Source: Syntrophobacter fumaroxidans MPOB (GTDB taxonomy: Bacteria > Desulfobacterota > Syntrophobacteria > Syntrophobacterales > Syntrophobacteraceae). Taken from it: 64,000 nucleotides of DNA. Of the stretch, positions 16,754-25,926 are shown in pieces (position 1 is the stretch's first letter; each line of letters starts with the position of its first letter). The notes beneath the pieces are model-generated. The model searched no databases and was not told where the DNA came from. It worked only from the letters and a program-made list of their open reading frames with translations. The stretch is from positions 4,700,001-4,764,000 of the forward strand of contig NC_008554.1 of NCBI RefSeq assembly GCF_000014965.1. The letters are read 5' to 3'. The translations under genes and the position numbers were made by a program.

Positions 16754-16900
16754 ATGAAAAGTCCGGCCTTCCACCGTTACCTTGGCATCGACTACTCCGG
16801 AGCGGAAACACCGGATTCCGGCCTGAAGGAGCTTCGGGTTTATGAGGCCGGCCGCGAGTCCTTGCCGGGTGGGACGAAGAAAGCGGCCACGAGGTCCTGA
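16754..16900 (+). pseudogene. Truncated relative of a predicted RNase H-like nuclease
   Basis: Encodes FHRYLGIDYSGAETP then SGLKELRVYEAGRE, the N-terminus of a conserved protein family (GIDYSGAQTP...LKGLRVY) common near phage-defence genes and predicted to have an RNase H-like fold. Similarity stops at about residue 40, and a stop follows at 16900. The rest of the gene is absent because the ferredoxin-like gene begins at 16937. Another sign that this segment is a decayed defence island. Confidence 0.55.
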
Positions 16901-16936
16901 ATCCACCCTGTCGGCCTCAAATGGAAAGGAACCGTC

Positions 16937-18013
16937 ATGAACGACGAAGTCTATCATAAGCTGGCCAGGGTGCTCGACACGCTGCCCAACGGTTTTCCGG
17001 CGACGAAATCCGGCATCGAGCTCAAAATCCTGAAGAAGATCTTCACGCCCGAGGAGGCGGACCTCTTCTGCGATCTGAGATTGACGCGGGAGACCGCCGC
17101 GCAGATCGCCAAGCGCACGGGCCGCCCGCCGGAGGGGCTCGAAGAGAAACTGGCATCCATGTGGCGCAGGGGTGAAATCGGCGGGGTGAACCTGGGCGGC
17201 GTCCTGATGTTCAAGATGATCCCGTGGATCGTGGGTATTTACGAGTACCAGATCAACCGCATGGATCGTGAATTCGCGGCAATGTGCGAGGATTACTCCC
17301 GGTACTGGGGGCGTCAGCTCATGAAGCACGGTCCGCGGATCATGCAGGTGGTTCCCGTCGAGCGGCGGATTCCGGTGAAGCAGGAGGCGCTCACCTACCA
17401 GCAGGTTTCAAATCTTATCGAGAACGCCCGGGCGTTCATGGTGAACGAATGCATCTGCAAGAAACAGCGCGGGCTGCTCGATCACCCGTGCTCCAAGCCC
17501 AGGGAAGTCTGCCTGGCCCTGTCCCCAGTGCCGGGCGTCTTCGAGGATCATCCGTGGGGCGGGAGAGTCATCGACAGGAAGGAAGCCTACGAAGTCCTTC
17601 GCAAAGCGGAGGAAGCCGGGCTCGTCCACCTGACCGTCAACGTGCAGAAGGGGCAGCAATTCATCTGCAATTGCTGCGGATGCTGCTGCGGGATATTGCG
17701 GGCGGTGAAAGTGATGCCCCGGATAGTCAATTCGCACTACTGCGCCGAAATCGACCCGGACAAGTGCTCCCATTGCGGTATCTGCGCCGACGAACGGTGC
17801 CAGGTGGAGGCAATCAGGGACGAAGGGGACTTCTACCGAATCGTCGGGGACAGGTGCATCGGCTGCGGTCTGTGCGCCACCACCTGCCCGGAAGAAGCCA
17901 TCGCGTTGATGCGCCGGCAACCCGAGGAACCGGGAACGACGCCCGAGACCGAGGAGGCGTGGATGGAAGAGCGGGCCCGCCAGCGCGGGACCGGCTTCGA
18001 TGCGTTCAAGTAA
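16937..18013 (+). CDS. Multi-cluster 4Fe-4S ferredoxin-like protein
   Basis: 358-aa iron-sulfur protein. The C-terminal third holds a ferredoxin pair: CSHCGICADERC near residue 276 and CIGCGLCATTCPEEAI near 308. Upstream is an unusual Cys cluster (CNCCGCCCG, about 248) and a further set (CICKKQ...HPC, about 172-186) that could ligate another cluster. The first 100 residues contain a helix-turn-helix-like segment (TRETAAQIAKRTGRPPEGLEEKL). Similar proteins are common in anaerobic deltaproteobacteria and presumably pass electrons to a soluble reductase; the partner is unknown. AAGGAA ribosome site 6 nt before ATG. Confidence 0.85.
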   Translation: MNDEVYHKLARVLDTLPNGFPATKSGIELKILKKIFTPEEADLFCDLRLTRETAAQIAKRTGRPPEGLEEKLASMWRRGEIGGVNLGGVLMFKMIPWIVGIYEYQINRMDREFAAMCEDYSRYWGRQLMKHGPRIMQVVPVERRIPVKQEALTYQQVSNLIENARAFMVNECICKKQRGLLDHPCSKPREVCLALSPVPGVFEDHPWGGRVIDRKEAYEVLRKAEEAGLVHLTVNVQKGQQFICNCCGCCCGILRAVKVMPRIVNSHYCAEIDPDKCSHCGICADERCQVEAIRDEGDFYRIVGDRCIGCGLCATTCPEEAIALMRRQPEEPGTTPETEEAWMEERARQRGTGFDAFK

Positions 18014-18127
18014 GGGTTTTGCCGCGGATGAGGCCCCGCGGAGCGCCCGTTCCGGAGAACGGTTCGCTCGTCTCCCGACCGACCGGCGCTCGCGGGTATC
18101 GACAGGCCCGGCGGCACCCCCCGCCTC

Positions 18128-18838
18128 TCATTCCTCGAACAAGGCGGGGTTTCCCTCTTCGATCGCTTCTATGGCAGCCTGGACGTCATCCCAGGTATCC
18201 CTGGGTTCGGCGCGCTCGATCTCGTCCAGGCGCAGCAGCACCCCGGTCCAGTCGAAACCGCCTTTGACGCATTGCTCGATGGCCGTGAGCGGCATGTTTT
18301 TCAGCGACACGCTGTCCCACATCACGTGAACGCGCTGTTCTCCGTCCTCGGTGAGAAGAATTTCCGAGGCCCTTCCGTGCCATCCCGAAAAATCGATGCC
18401 GAACTCCAGGGCGAGGGTCCCCCCCTTCACGACCACGGTTTCATCATAACGGAAGGGCGAGGGCGTGATGAGGCGATCGTCGACCTCGAACAGTCCCTGT
18501 TTGCCTTTCACGGGGAACGGAAGAACGGGACGAACATCCTCCAGCACCCAGGAATAGGCTTCGGGATCGATTTCATCCAGGAGCGCCTCCTCCTCGTCGC
18601 CCTTCGCCGCGGGCCGCACATCCGCCAGGTTGACGACGCAAAGCGCCTGACCGTACTGGAAGGTGCAGCCGTACTCGTCCTCCATCTCCTCCATCTCCTC
18701 GGTGGAAAACGCGGGCTTTCCCGCCGAACAGACCAGGAGGTCCCCGCGATGGAGCGTGTCCAGGGGCCTGACCTCAATCGTCTTCAGACCGCTGAGAATC
18801 TCGAACGCAAACGGTTGCGGAATACTGATTGCTTTCAT
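18128..18838 (-). CDS. ASCH-domain protein
   Basis: About 236 aa. N-terminus MKAISIPQPFAFEILSGLKT...EVRP...GDLLVCSAGKP is a classic ASCH fold (PUA-like beta-barrel that binds RNA or modified nucleotides); KTIEVRPLDT matches the conserved K-x-(V/I)-E-x-R core. The second half (GTLALEFGIDFSGWHG...) is acidic and unrecognised. Start at 18838 is chosen over upstream codons because AAGGAA is 5 nt before it. Function unknown; some ASCH proteins are RNases or amidohydrolases of acetylated cytidine. Confidence 0.75.
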   Translation of the reverse strand: MKAISIPQPFAFEILSGLKTIEVRPLDTLHRGDLLVCSAGKPAFSTEEMEEMEDEYGCTFQYGQALCVVNLADVRPAAKGDEEEALLDEIDPEAYSWVLEDVRPVLPFPVKGKQGLFEVDDRLITPSPFRYDETVVVKGGTLALEFGIDFSGWHGRASEILLTEDGEQRVHVMWDSVSLKNMPLTAIEQCVKGGFDWTGVLLRLDEIERAEPRDTWDDVQAAIEAIEEGNPALFEE

Positions 18839-18982
18839 TCCGGTTCCTTTTCGTGCCCAAATTTCGACCTTGAACGCCACCACGCTCGCGGTGGGAAGGA
18901 AAACCCCGAGCCGGGCACCGCGGGAGCCCGGCATAATGAGCGTGCAGAACGGGGAATCTTCATGGAGCGTTTTCCCCGGTTC

Positions 18983-19600
18983 CTATTGCGGCCGGATCTT
19001 CACTCCCCGCAGAAGGACCAGCGCATCCTCCATGGCTTCCGATTCCTTCCTGTGGCTCAGGAAAGTGACGCTCAGCATCAGGTCTCCAACCGCCACGCAC
19101 GATCGGATGAGATACTTGTACTCCCCGGGCCGGGGGGCCTTGTCGCTTGCGACAAGAAACAGGCCTTTCGCCTGGGGACCTCCGAAAGAATCGATCATCA
19201 GTGCGGGCTCCTCGGCACGTGGTGCAAGGTGCTTCTTCTCGGCCTCCATGAGTTGCCTCATTCTCTCCATCGAATTGAAAGCCTTGTCCCCCGCGGGACC
19301 CGCCATGGGACTGATCATCAACAGGAATTCCCTCCCCGCGGCCGGAGTGAACTCGACGGTGGACGGCAGATCCTTCTGCGGAGGGCGGATCGTCATCTTC
19401 CAGGAACCGGGCGCGTTGAATTCGAGGACGCCATGGCCCGCCACGGTTAATTCTTTCAGGACCGTCTCTTCCGCACGGGCCGGTGACGACCATGCAAGAG
19501 CCGACGCGGCGACGAGGATCGAGATCGGGATGATCGACCACTGCGGACGCTTTGTCATGAGGCCGGTGGCAAATCGCACAAGAAGCGGAAACAGACGCAT
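18983..19600 (-). CDS. Exported hypothetical protein
   Basis: About 205 aa. The N-terminus (MRLFPLLVRF...SIIPISILVAASALAWSSPARAEE) has a membrane or signal segment ending in an AxA cleavage site. The mature part, beginning ETVLKELTVAGHGVLEF, is mostly beta-strand with no recognised motif. A GGAGG ribosome site before 19600 fixes the start. Stands alone, transcribed away from the 97-aa gene. Confidence 0.7.
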   Translation of the reverse strand: MRLFPLLVRFATGLMTKRPQWSIIPISILVAASALAWSSPARAEETVLKELTVAGHGVLEFNAPGSWKMTIRPPQKDLPSTVEFTPAAGREFLLMISPMAGPAGDKAFNSMERMRQLMEAEKKHLAPRAEEPALMIDSFGGPQAKGLFLVASDKAPRPGEYKYLIRSCVAVGDLMLSVTFLSHRKESEAMEDALVLLRGVKIRPQ

Positions 19601-20192
19601 GGGATCCTCCTTTGATTCGATGGTGGTCGATAGCGCCACGGAAAGGTCTGTCGCTCACTCCGCCATGGCCGACCGGAACAATCCACGCCACGACTCCGCC
19701 AGACGGGGGAATCGCCGCAATGGCGGCGCCCCCGACATGAAGGACTCCCCGGGTTTGCTTGAAACCGCCGCGCAGTCATGCGAACGGCCCGTTTAACGGG
19801 GAATCCGCGCGCGGAAACGGACGGCTTCCGCGCGCGCGGTCGGAGGACCGGCATCGCCTGCCGACGTGGCAAAGGATATTGCCGAATGCGTATCTTTTCC
19901 AGCAAAAAGCGAATATTCGGTCGAACGGTCCCCCATGCACCCCTTTCACGAAAACCTGCGGACCGGGGTCTCCCGTGTGCGAGTCGCGATCCTGCCGGCC
20001 CCACCGCTTTTTCCGGTTGCTTCCTGAGCGAAAGGTGGGCGAGGGTCATGCGGTTTCTGTTACAATAGAACGCAAGGAGTTCGATACGGATGGACTCCCC
20101 GGCAGGAGCACATCTTATATTCACCGAGGTGATGGTGCCGGAAGGCGGTGTCGACCGGCAGACGTTCCTCGTCCGTTCAGTGAGGCATGATC
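19601..20192. other. Intergenic with GC-rich hairpin
   Basis: Nearly 600 bp between divergent genes, so it should contain both promoters, but no clear -35/-10 pair was found. At 19805-19839 an inverted repeat of CCGCGCGCGGAA with TTCCGCGCGCGCGG forms a long GC hairpin without a T-run. Confidence 0.45.
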
Positions 20193-20480
20193 ATGTCGGA
20201 AGAAGAGAAGATACGGGCAGTGCGGACGTACCTCGAACGGGAATTCCCGGGGTATGCCGTCGAAGACTGGGAGGAAGCCGGGAAAGCCGCGCGGTGTTAC
20301 AAGATCAGCACGGTCGGCGGCGTTCATCATGCGGTGATCACCAGGGCTTTCATGGAAACGCGGCAGGTGTCCGAAATCGCTCCGTCGCTCGAGGAATTCA
20401 CCCTCGTCGAACACTTGAGAGAGCTCGGGGCCACGAGAGTGATCGTCACCGCATCGGGGCTCGAGCTCGAAGGGGAGTGA
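20193..20480 (+). CDS. Conserved-looking 95-aa hypothetical protein
   Basis: Small acidic alpha/beta protein (MSEEEKIRAVRTYLEREF...GVHHAVITRAFM...EIAPSLEEFTLVEHLRELG). The pattern of a helix, then a strand with an aromatic Tyr-Lys, then helix suggests a compact single domain, but no family is recognised. ATG 20193 has GTGAGG 6 nt upstream and is preferred over ATG 20187. No operon partner. Confidence 0.65.
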   Translation: MSEEEKIRAVRTYLEREFPGYAVEDWEEAGKAARCYKISTVGGVHHAVITRAFMETRQVSEIAPSLEEFTLVEHLRELGATRVIVTASGLELEGE

Positions 20481-20614
20481 AGGGCGGGCGAGTTCGCACG
20501 CTTCCCTGCTGAAACCGATTCATCCGCCCGGCTCCGGTTTCGTCGCGCCTGCATCGGGGGCCGCGCCGTCGCGCCGACTCCGTGGGACCGACGCCGGGCC
20601 GGAGAGTACAGCTC

Positions 20615-21241
20615 ATGTTCCTTTCGCTGATCGGTATGTCCGGATCGGGCAAATCGTTCTGGTCCATCAAGCTGGCCGAAGCCGGGTTCACCCGGTTCTC
20701 CTGCGACGAGCGCATCGCGCACAAGCTGGGCGCCGAGCTGAAAGCATCCGACGGGACCGCGCTCGAGATGGGGGCATGGATGGGGTTTCCCTTCGAACCC
20801 GGATACCAGGCGCGGGAAGCGAGGTACCTCAGCCTGGAGGCCGAAGTGCTCTCGGAAGTGCTCGAGACGCTTCGGAGCGGTATTTCCCCGGAGCGGAACG
20901 TCGTCGTGGATACCACGGGCAGCGTGATCTACACCGGAGAAGACCTCCTGGGGGAGCTCAAGCGCCTCACCACCATATTCCATTTCGCCTCGCCCCCGGA
21001 AGTCAGGCAGACGATGCTGGAAGCCTACCGGCTGAATCCGCGCCCCGTCCTCTGGCAGGGGATGTTCCGGCGGCTCCCGGGGGAATCCGAAAGCGCGGCG
21101 CTGGCCCGCTCCTACTTCCTTCTTCTCTCGGATCGCGAAAGCCGCTACGAACGGCTGGCGGACGTCACGGTGGACCACGCGACCCGCAGCCGTCCCGATT
21201 TCGGCGTTCGCTTCTTCCTGGAGAAGTGCCCGGCGGAGTGA
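20615..21241 (+). CDS. P-loop kinase-like protein (shikimate kinase fold)
   Basis: About 208 aa. GMSGSGKS at residues 6-13 is a Walker A; FSCDERIAHKLG at about 27 and NVVVDTTGSVIY at about 98 follow the shikimate/gluconate kinase layout, and ALARSYFLLLSDRESRYERLAD near the end resembles the LID and the C-terminal helix of AroK-like kinases. Lacks an obvious shikimate-binding signature, so the substrate is unknown. GGAGAG ribosome site 8 nt before ATG 20615. Confidence 0.7.
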   Translation: MFLSLIGMSGSGKSFWSIKLAEAGFTRFSCDERIAHKLGAELKASDGTALEMGAWMGFPFEPGYQAREARYLSLEAEVLSEVLETLRSGISPERNVVVDTTGSVIYTGEDLLGELKRLTTIFHFASPPEVRQTMLEAYRLNPRPVLWQGMFRRLPGESESAALARSYFLLLSDRESRYERLADVTVDHATRSRPDFGVRFFLEKCPAE

Positions 21242-21302
21242 ACCGGAGGGACAGTTTGGACCGGGGAGGTGCTGTCCGGGCAAACCGGCGGGGGACGTCG
21301 GC

Positions 21303-22334
21303 TCAGGCCGGCGCGCCGCTCTTGCCCGACCGGAGCAGGTCCAGGAAAGACATGGCGATCTGGCGGGCGATAGTGGGCGCATTCCCGCCGGAGCGGTTGT
21401 TGACGATGACATTCATATGAATGCCCCGAGCGATCCCGGTCATGGCCAGGCGTGCCGTTTCGTCGATCATCCTCGGCTGCAGCATGCCCTCCACTATTTT
21501 GTCGAAAGGATGGGCCATGGCGTATGCGTCTTCGTAGCGCTTTCCCAGGGGGGTCATCAGCCGGATGAGGCTCTGTGCGCCGGTGTTGAAGAAGCGACGG
21601 CCCGCGCGGGCAAACTGCTTTTCCAGCGTGGGCAGCCAGGTCCAGTGAGAAAGCACCTGCCCCACGCCGTGCTTTTCGAAGACTTCGAATACCGGTTCCA
21701 CCAGATATCCTTCCGTTCTCAATTCAAAATGGTAGCGGTTGTCCGGGGGGACGGCCGAGAAAAAGGCATCCAGGTTTTCGGCCAGCCGGGGCGCGGGGAT
21801 TTTACCGGCGGCGCGCTGGTACTCCTGCTCGAACACGAATCCTTTGATCTTTTCGCCGAGCAGGTCTTGCGCCGGCTGGAGGAACTGCGTGCGGAACTTT
21901 TCGGCATCGAGGTAATCGTCGTTGGGGACAAGCCCGGCGGCTCTGCGGACCTTCTGAGCGCAGATCGCCTGGGGAACCTTGAGGAACACCCGGTCCTGCG
22001 GTTTCATGCACGCGTTGTACTCGGAGAGGACATGAAAGGACCGGGTCGGACGTCCATCGTCGTCGAGCAGCATGGAATAGAAGGTGAAGTCGAGCTCGAG
22101 CACGCGAAAGTGTTCGAAGTATTCCGTTACCGAATCGACGGGCAGAACCTCCTCCCTGAACGAGCCGGCCCCGACTTTGTTGACCCTCCTGCTGATGCGG
22201 CCCCGGTACTTTTCCGCAGAATAGATCTGCCCGATCCACCCGGCGTAGCGATCGCTCGCGGTTCCGATGCACAGGTCCGGGTGCAGCCCTCGAAAATCAT
22301 AGCGGGCCGGATCGAAATCGTTTCCCGGGGTCAT
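21303..22334 (-). CDS. DUF72 (YecE-type) protein
   Basis: 343-aa member of DUF72, a TIM-barrel family of unknown activity. Family features seen: LCIGTASDRYAGWIGQIYS near residue 20, EYFEHFRVLELDFTFYS near 70 (the family's F-x-x-VE-x-NxTFY segment), and YHFELRTEGYL near 200. Slightly longer than typical members because of inserts at the C-terminus. Stands between a kinase-like gene on the other strand and a repeat element. Confidence 0.75.
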   Translation of the reverse strand: MTPGNDFDPARYDFRGLHPDLCIGTASDRYAGWIGQIYSAEKYRGRISRRVNKVGAGSFREEVLPVDSVTEYFEHFRVLELDFTFYSMLLDDDGRPTRSFHVLSEYNACMKPQDRVFLKVPQAICAQKVRRAAGLVPNDDYLDAEKFRTQFLQPAQDLLGEKIKGFVFEQEYQRAAGKIPAPRLAENLDAFFSAVPPDNRYHFELRTEGYLVEPVFEVFEKHGVGQVLSHWTWLPTLEKQFARAGRRFFNTGAQSLIRLMTPLGKRYEDAYAMAHPFDKIVEGMLQPRMIDETARLAMTGIARGIHMNVIVNNRSGGNAPTIARQIAMSFLDLLRSGKSGAPA

Positions 22335-22419
22335 ATTGCCGCCTTGAGGTGGTGGGAAAGGAGCCGTCTCACGGTCGATGTCGTCCGGGAGTTCTTCCCG
22401 CGTTTATGTAATACAACTT

Positions 22420-22557
22420 TGGGTTCAAGATGAGTGCATTGGGTGGGAGGGGATAAAGCCCTCCCCTTGCTACGTCTGACGGGCACATCGGTCCGTAGGG
22501 GTTTATCCCCGTCCGCGTTACCTCCCGACGGGCAGGTTTTGCGTCATCTTGAACGCA
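22420..22557. repeat. MITE-like intergenic element, copy A
   Basis: 138-bp element ending in 14-bp terminal inverted repeats: left TGGGTTCAAGATGA, right TCATCTTGAACGCA (one mismatch when paired). The interior is strongly similar to copy B at 23912 (shared ATTGGGTGGGAGGG, ACGTCTGAC, ACATCGGTCCG, TTATCCCCG, CCGCGTT). No coding potential. Confidence 0.75.
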
Positions 22558-22722
22558 CCTCAGTATAAGACTCGCGGCAGTCGCCATGCGCCGGGGAGAT
22601 GAGCGTTCCCTGCGGAGACGGTCACACCACGGCGCGTTGCCGGGGATTTCCCCGTCGTTTCGATCGAAGGGCGATTCACCGGCCGATTCCGGGGCAACTC
22701 ACCGGGGGGCGACGGCGGAGCG

Positions 22723-23286
22723 TCATTTGATCGCCTCATAGACGCGGAGCGGCGGGATGTTTCTCAGCTCGTATTTTGACCTTACGATGGGAAAATAGCG
22801 GTCCAGATGAACTTTGAGGTGATTGTCGGTCTGAAAGCAGGTTTGATAGACCAGGAACTTTCCACCCTTTTTCAGAGCCCTGTGGGTATTGTAAAGAATG
22901 AGATTCTTGAGTTCGTCGTTGAGCAGAATGAACGGGATGCCCGACAGGATGTAGTCCGCCTGGGATTCCCGGCACGCTCTCAGCGTGTCCAGTACGTTTT
23001 CAGCGCTGTCGTTCACGATCACCACCCGCGGGTCGTGAATTTTTTTCTTCAGGATGGACCCGAAGTTCTTGTTGCGCTCAATCAGGATCAACCTGGATGC
23101 ATCATCCATGTTCTTGAGGAGATATCGCGTGAACACGCCGGTACCGGGCCCGTATTCGATGATCACGTTCTGCCGTTCGAAGTCGATTTTGCTGCAGACT
23201 CTTTTCACGCCGAACGAAGAGGTGGGTGTGATGGATGCTACATTCCTGTCCTTGACGAAATTCTTCAAATACGTAATCGTATCCAT
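22723..23286 (-). CDS. PmtA-like phospholipid N-methyltransferase
   Basis: About 187-aa class I SAM-dependent methyltransferase. The N-terminus MDTITYLKNFVKDRNVASITPTS is the membrane-lipid recognition segment seen in PmtA-type enzymes, followed by IIEYGPGTGVFTRYLL (SAM motif I, near residue 42-57), LILIERNKNF (acidic motif II) and YILSGIPFILL (post-I/motif IV). It could methylate phosphatidylethanolamine or ornithine lipid. An rRNA dimethylase is a less likely alternative. ATG 23286 matches the family start; the frame extends to 23334. Confidence 0.7.
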   Translation of the reverse strand: MDTITYLKNFVKDRNVASITPTSSFGVKRVCSKIDFERQNVIIEYGPGTGVFTRYLLKNMDDASRLILIERNKNFGSILKKKIHDPRVVIVNDSAENVLDTLRACRESQADYILSGIPFILLNDELKNLILYNTHRALKKGGKFLVYQTCFQTDNHLKVHLDRYFPIVRSKYELRNIPPLRVYEAIK

Positions 23287-24186
23287 TTTCCGATTGCTCC
23301 CGATAACAAGTTGACTTGGATTCATAGAACCCAAAACGGCTGTGCTTCACGGACGGCAGGCGCACGACGGATCGATGCAACGGGCGTCTCCGGCATGCCG
23401 CCCCCTCCCACGATCGCGTGAAGGGTCACGAAGACCTCCCGGGATCGGGGCCGGCACCGGGGATTTGTCGAACGATCCGCGCGGAAGCGACGAAGGCCGC
23501 TCGCGAGTGCCTGTTCCCACCTTTTCGCGACATCCCGTTTTCATCGTATGGACAAGCCGGGAAAACCTCCCGGCAGACGGAACCTCCGAAAAAAGGGGCG
23601 AAGCCCACTGTCCTTCCCGCTGCACCGACGGCGCCGCGTCGGCAGCCGAGCGAGCTTCATGCCCTCATCGCCGCAGGAGGGCCGGCTGGGACGCGAACGG
23701 AGGAGCCTCCGGGACTGAAGCTGAAATACCGTGTATAGAGCGATCACCTCGGCAGATTCTCTCGCGACTATCCTGCTGAAATGCTGTGCATATCCACATG
23801 CAACATGTGGCCGGAATATCGAAAGCACTATAATATCTAATCGGCGATTATGCAAAACTTTCTTCAAACGGAAAGCCTGCCCGCGGCATCCGGTGCCATC
23901 TCATACAATCTTGCGTTCAAGATGACGGCATTGGGTGGGAGGGCATAAAGCTTTCCCCTCGCCACGTCTGACCGGAACATCGGTCCGCAGGAGCGAGGTT
24001 ATCCCCGCCCGCGTTGCCTTCCGCCGAACAGGTGTGGCGTAATTTTGAGCGCGACCCGCTATCATGCCCCTGCCCCCCCCCGCGCTTGTTCCTGCCGGTA
24101 GAGTTGGACCATCGATGCCTTCAAGTGGTATATAGAGAAAGTCCCGAACCCGGGTGGGAAATTCCTTTCAAAAAGGCAGGCCTCCG
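23287..24186. other. Intergenic with repeat copy B
   Basis: About 900 bp between divergent genes. Contains repeat copy B. The remainder, including an AT-richer stretch at 23,720-23,870 (GCTGTGCATATCCACATGCAAC), shows no gene. Short frames on both strands lack ribosome sites. Confidence 0.45.
23912..24052. repeat. MITE-like intergenic element, copy B
   Basis: About 141 bp, starts TGCGTTCAAGATGACGGCATT and ends GCGTAATTTTGAGCGCG, with degenerate terminal inverted repeats. Interior matches copy A over nearly its whole length at roughly 80 percent by eye, so both descend from one mobile or hairpin element. Confidence 0.75.
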
Positions 24187-25848
24187 ATGATTCGACCGCA
24201 ATGGGTGATCTCCGCGCAGGAAAAACCGGAATCGGTCCGTGACGTGGTGCGGATTCTGCTGGCCAACCGGGGAGCCGGGCCGGCATTTCTCGACGGGACC
24301 CTCAAAGAGCTGGAGACCTGTCTTGCCATTCGAGGCATGGATGCCGGGGCCGAGCTCATGGCCGAACACCTCGCCGCCGGAACCAGGATCGTGCTCGTGG
24401 GCGACTACGATTGCGACGGGATCACCTCTCTGGCCCAGGTTTCCCTGTTCCTGCGAGAGATCGGCTACGGGAATTTCGAAACGGTGGTCCCCCGGCGCTC
24501 GGAAGGCTACGGGATTCCGGAGAGGGCGATTCTCGACCACCCCGACGCGGGGCTCTACGTCGCCATGGACTGCGGGACTCTGGATCGCAAGGCCGTGGGA
24601 ATGGCCCGCGAGAGGGGGGCCGATTGCATCGTGATCGATCATCATGAAGTGCCCGATCAGGGATTGGCCCCGGCGACGGTACTCATCAACCCGAAACACT
24701 CGGAATGTGAATCGACCTTCAAGGAGTTCTGCTCATCGGGCCTCACGCTCCTTTTCCTGGCAAGGCTTCGCCGGGCATTGAGGGGTTTCCCCAAGCCTGC
24801 GCTGGGCGGAAGATTTCTCATTCTTGCCGCCATAGCGACGGTTGCCGATATGGTGCCCCTGGTGGAAGGCAATCGAATCCTCGTACGCAGCGGCCTCAAC
24901 TGCGCGAACCAGGTTGACTATCCACCCCTGGACCAACTGGTTCAAAAAGCGGGGCTTTCAGGGAAGTCCATCACGGCCGGGCACCTGGGGTATTATATCG
25001 GCCCGAGAATCAATGCGGCCGGGCGAATGGCGGACGCTCGCACCGCCTACGAACTGCTGGTCGAGGACGATCCTTCGGCTGCCGCTCGACTGGCCGAGCA
25101 GCTCAATCGGTACAATACGCAGAGGCAGAACCAGGAAGACGCCGTAGTGGGCGAAATCAGGCAGCGACTCGCGGACCGGAAGGTTTTCGGGAGGACGCTG
25201 GTGATGGCCGATGCCGGCTGGCCGGCGGGAATCATCGGGATCGTCGCATCGAGAGTCCAGCAGGAATTTCACTACGGTCCGGTGGTCGTGTTTTCCGTCG
25301 ATGAGGCGGAGGGGATCGCTCGGGGCTCCGCCAGGAGTATTCCGGGGTTCGATATCCACTCGGCGTTGGCTTCCTGTGACGACGTGATGCTGCGTTGGGG
25401 AGGCCATAAGATGGCGGCGGGCATGACCATCGCCCTGGACCGAATGGACGAATTCGCACACCGGTTCGAGGAGAGCGCCCTGCATTGGCCGGCCCACGTC
25501 TTCCAGCCCCGCGGCAGGGTGGACGCGGAGCTCGACACGGGTTTGATTTCCGTCGACCTCTACCGGGAACTGACGAAACTGGAACCGCACGGTCTGGGCA
25601 ACCCGACGCCGACCTTCGCTTCACGGGGAGTCAGAGTGCAGGTCAAGAAGACGTTCGGCCGGGACGCAAGCCACCTGCGCCTCCAGCTCGACCAGCGCAT
25701 CGGCGGAGTGTTCTGGCGCGGGGCAAGGCATTTCCGATCGGCTGGATTGAGAGACGGCGAAACGATGGATGTGGTCTACCAGTTGGATTGGGACGACTAC
25801 GCCGGTCGCCCCGTCATGCAGGTGAGGGATGCCGGGCGCCTGTTCTGA
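24187..25848 (+). CDS. recJ: Single-stranded-DNA exonuclease RecJ
   Basis: 553-aa DHH/DHHA1 phosphoesterase that degrades single-stranded DNA 5' to 3' in recombination and mismatch repair. DYDCDGIT near residue 73 is the family DYDVDG motif, IDHHEVPD near 149 is the DHH motif, and the DHHA1 half carries WPAGIIGIVASR near 345 and GGHKMAAGMTI near 403. An OB-like C-terminal domain ends the protein. Start 24187 is chosen because the upstream frame to GTG 24154 has no family sequence. Length is typical of RecJ. Confidence 0.92.
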   Translation: MIRPQWVISAQEKPESVRDVVRILLANRGAGPAFLDGTLKELETCLAIRGMDAGAELMAEHLAAGTRIVLVGDYDCDGITSLAQVSLFLREIGYGNFETVVPRRSEGYGIPERAILDHPDAGLYVAMDCGTLDRKAVGMARERGADCIVIDHHEVPDQGLAPATVLINPKHSECESTFKEFCSSGLTLLFLARLRRALRGFPKPALGGRFLILAAIATVADMVPLVEGNRILVRSGLNCANQVDYPPLDQLVQKAGLSGKSITAGHLGYYIGPRINAAGRMADARTAYELLVEDDPSAAARLAEQLNRYNTQRQNQEDAVVGEIRQRLADRKVFGRTLVMADAGWPAGIIGIVASRVQQEFHYGPVVVFSVDEAEGIARGSARSIPGFDIHSALASCDDVMLRWGGHKMAAGMTIALDRMDEFAHRFEESALHWPAHVFQPRGRVDAELDTGLISVDLYRELTKLEPHGLGNPTPTFASRGVRVQVKKTFGRDASHLRLQLDQRIGGVFWRGARHFRSAGLRDGETMDVVYQLDWDDYAGRPVMQVRDAGRLF

Positions 25849-25926
25849 CACGAAGTTACCTAGAAAATAGATTCCCGGGTGAGTCTGTTTTCATGCTTCG
25901 CGGGTGTCGCAGGGGGCATGGATAAT

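Noticed and set aside
19805-19839. GC-rich inverted repeat as a terminator
   Set aside because: Arms differ by a 2-nt expansion and no T-run follows on either strand.
20327-21412. 361-aa minus-strand open frame across the P-loop kinase gene
   Set aside because: Antisense frame in GC-rich DNA; the + strand has a Walker A and good start.
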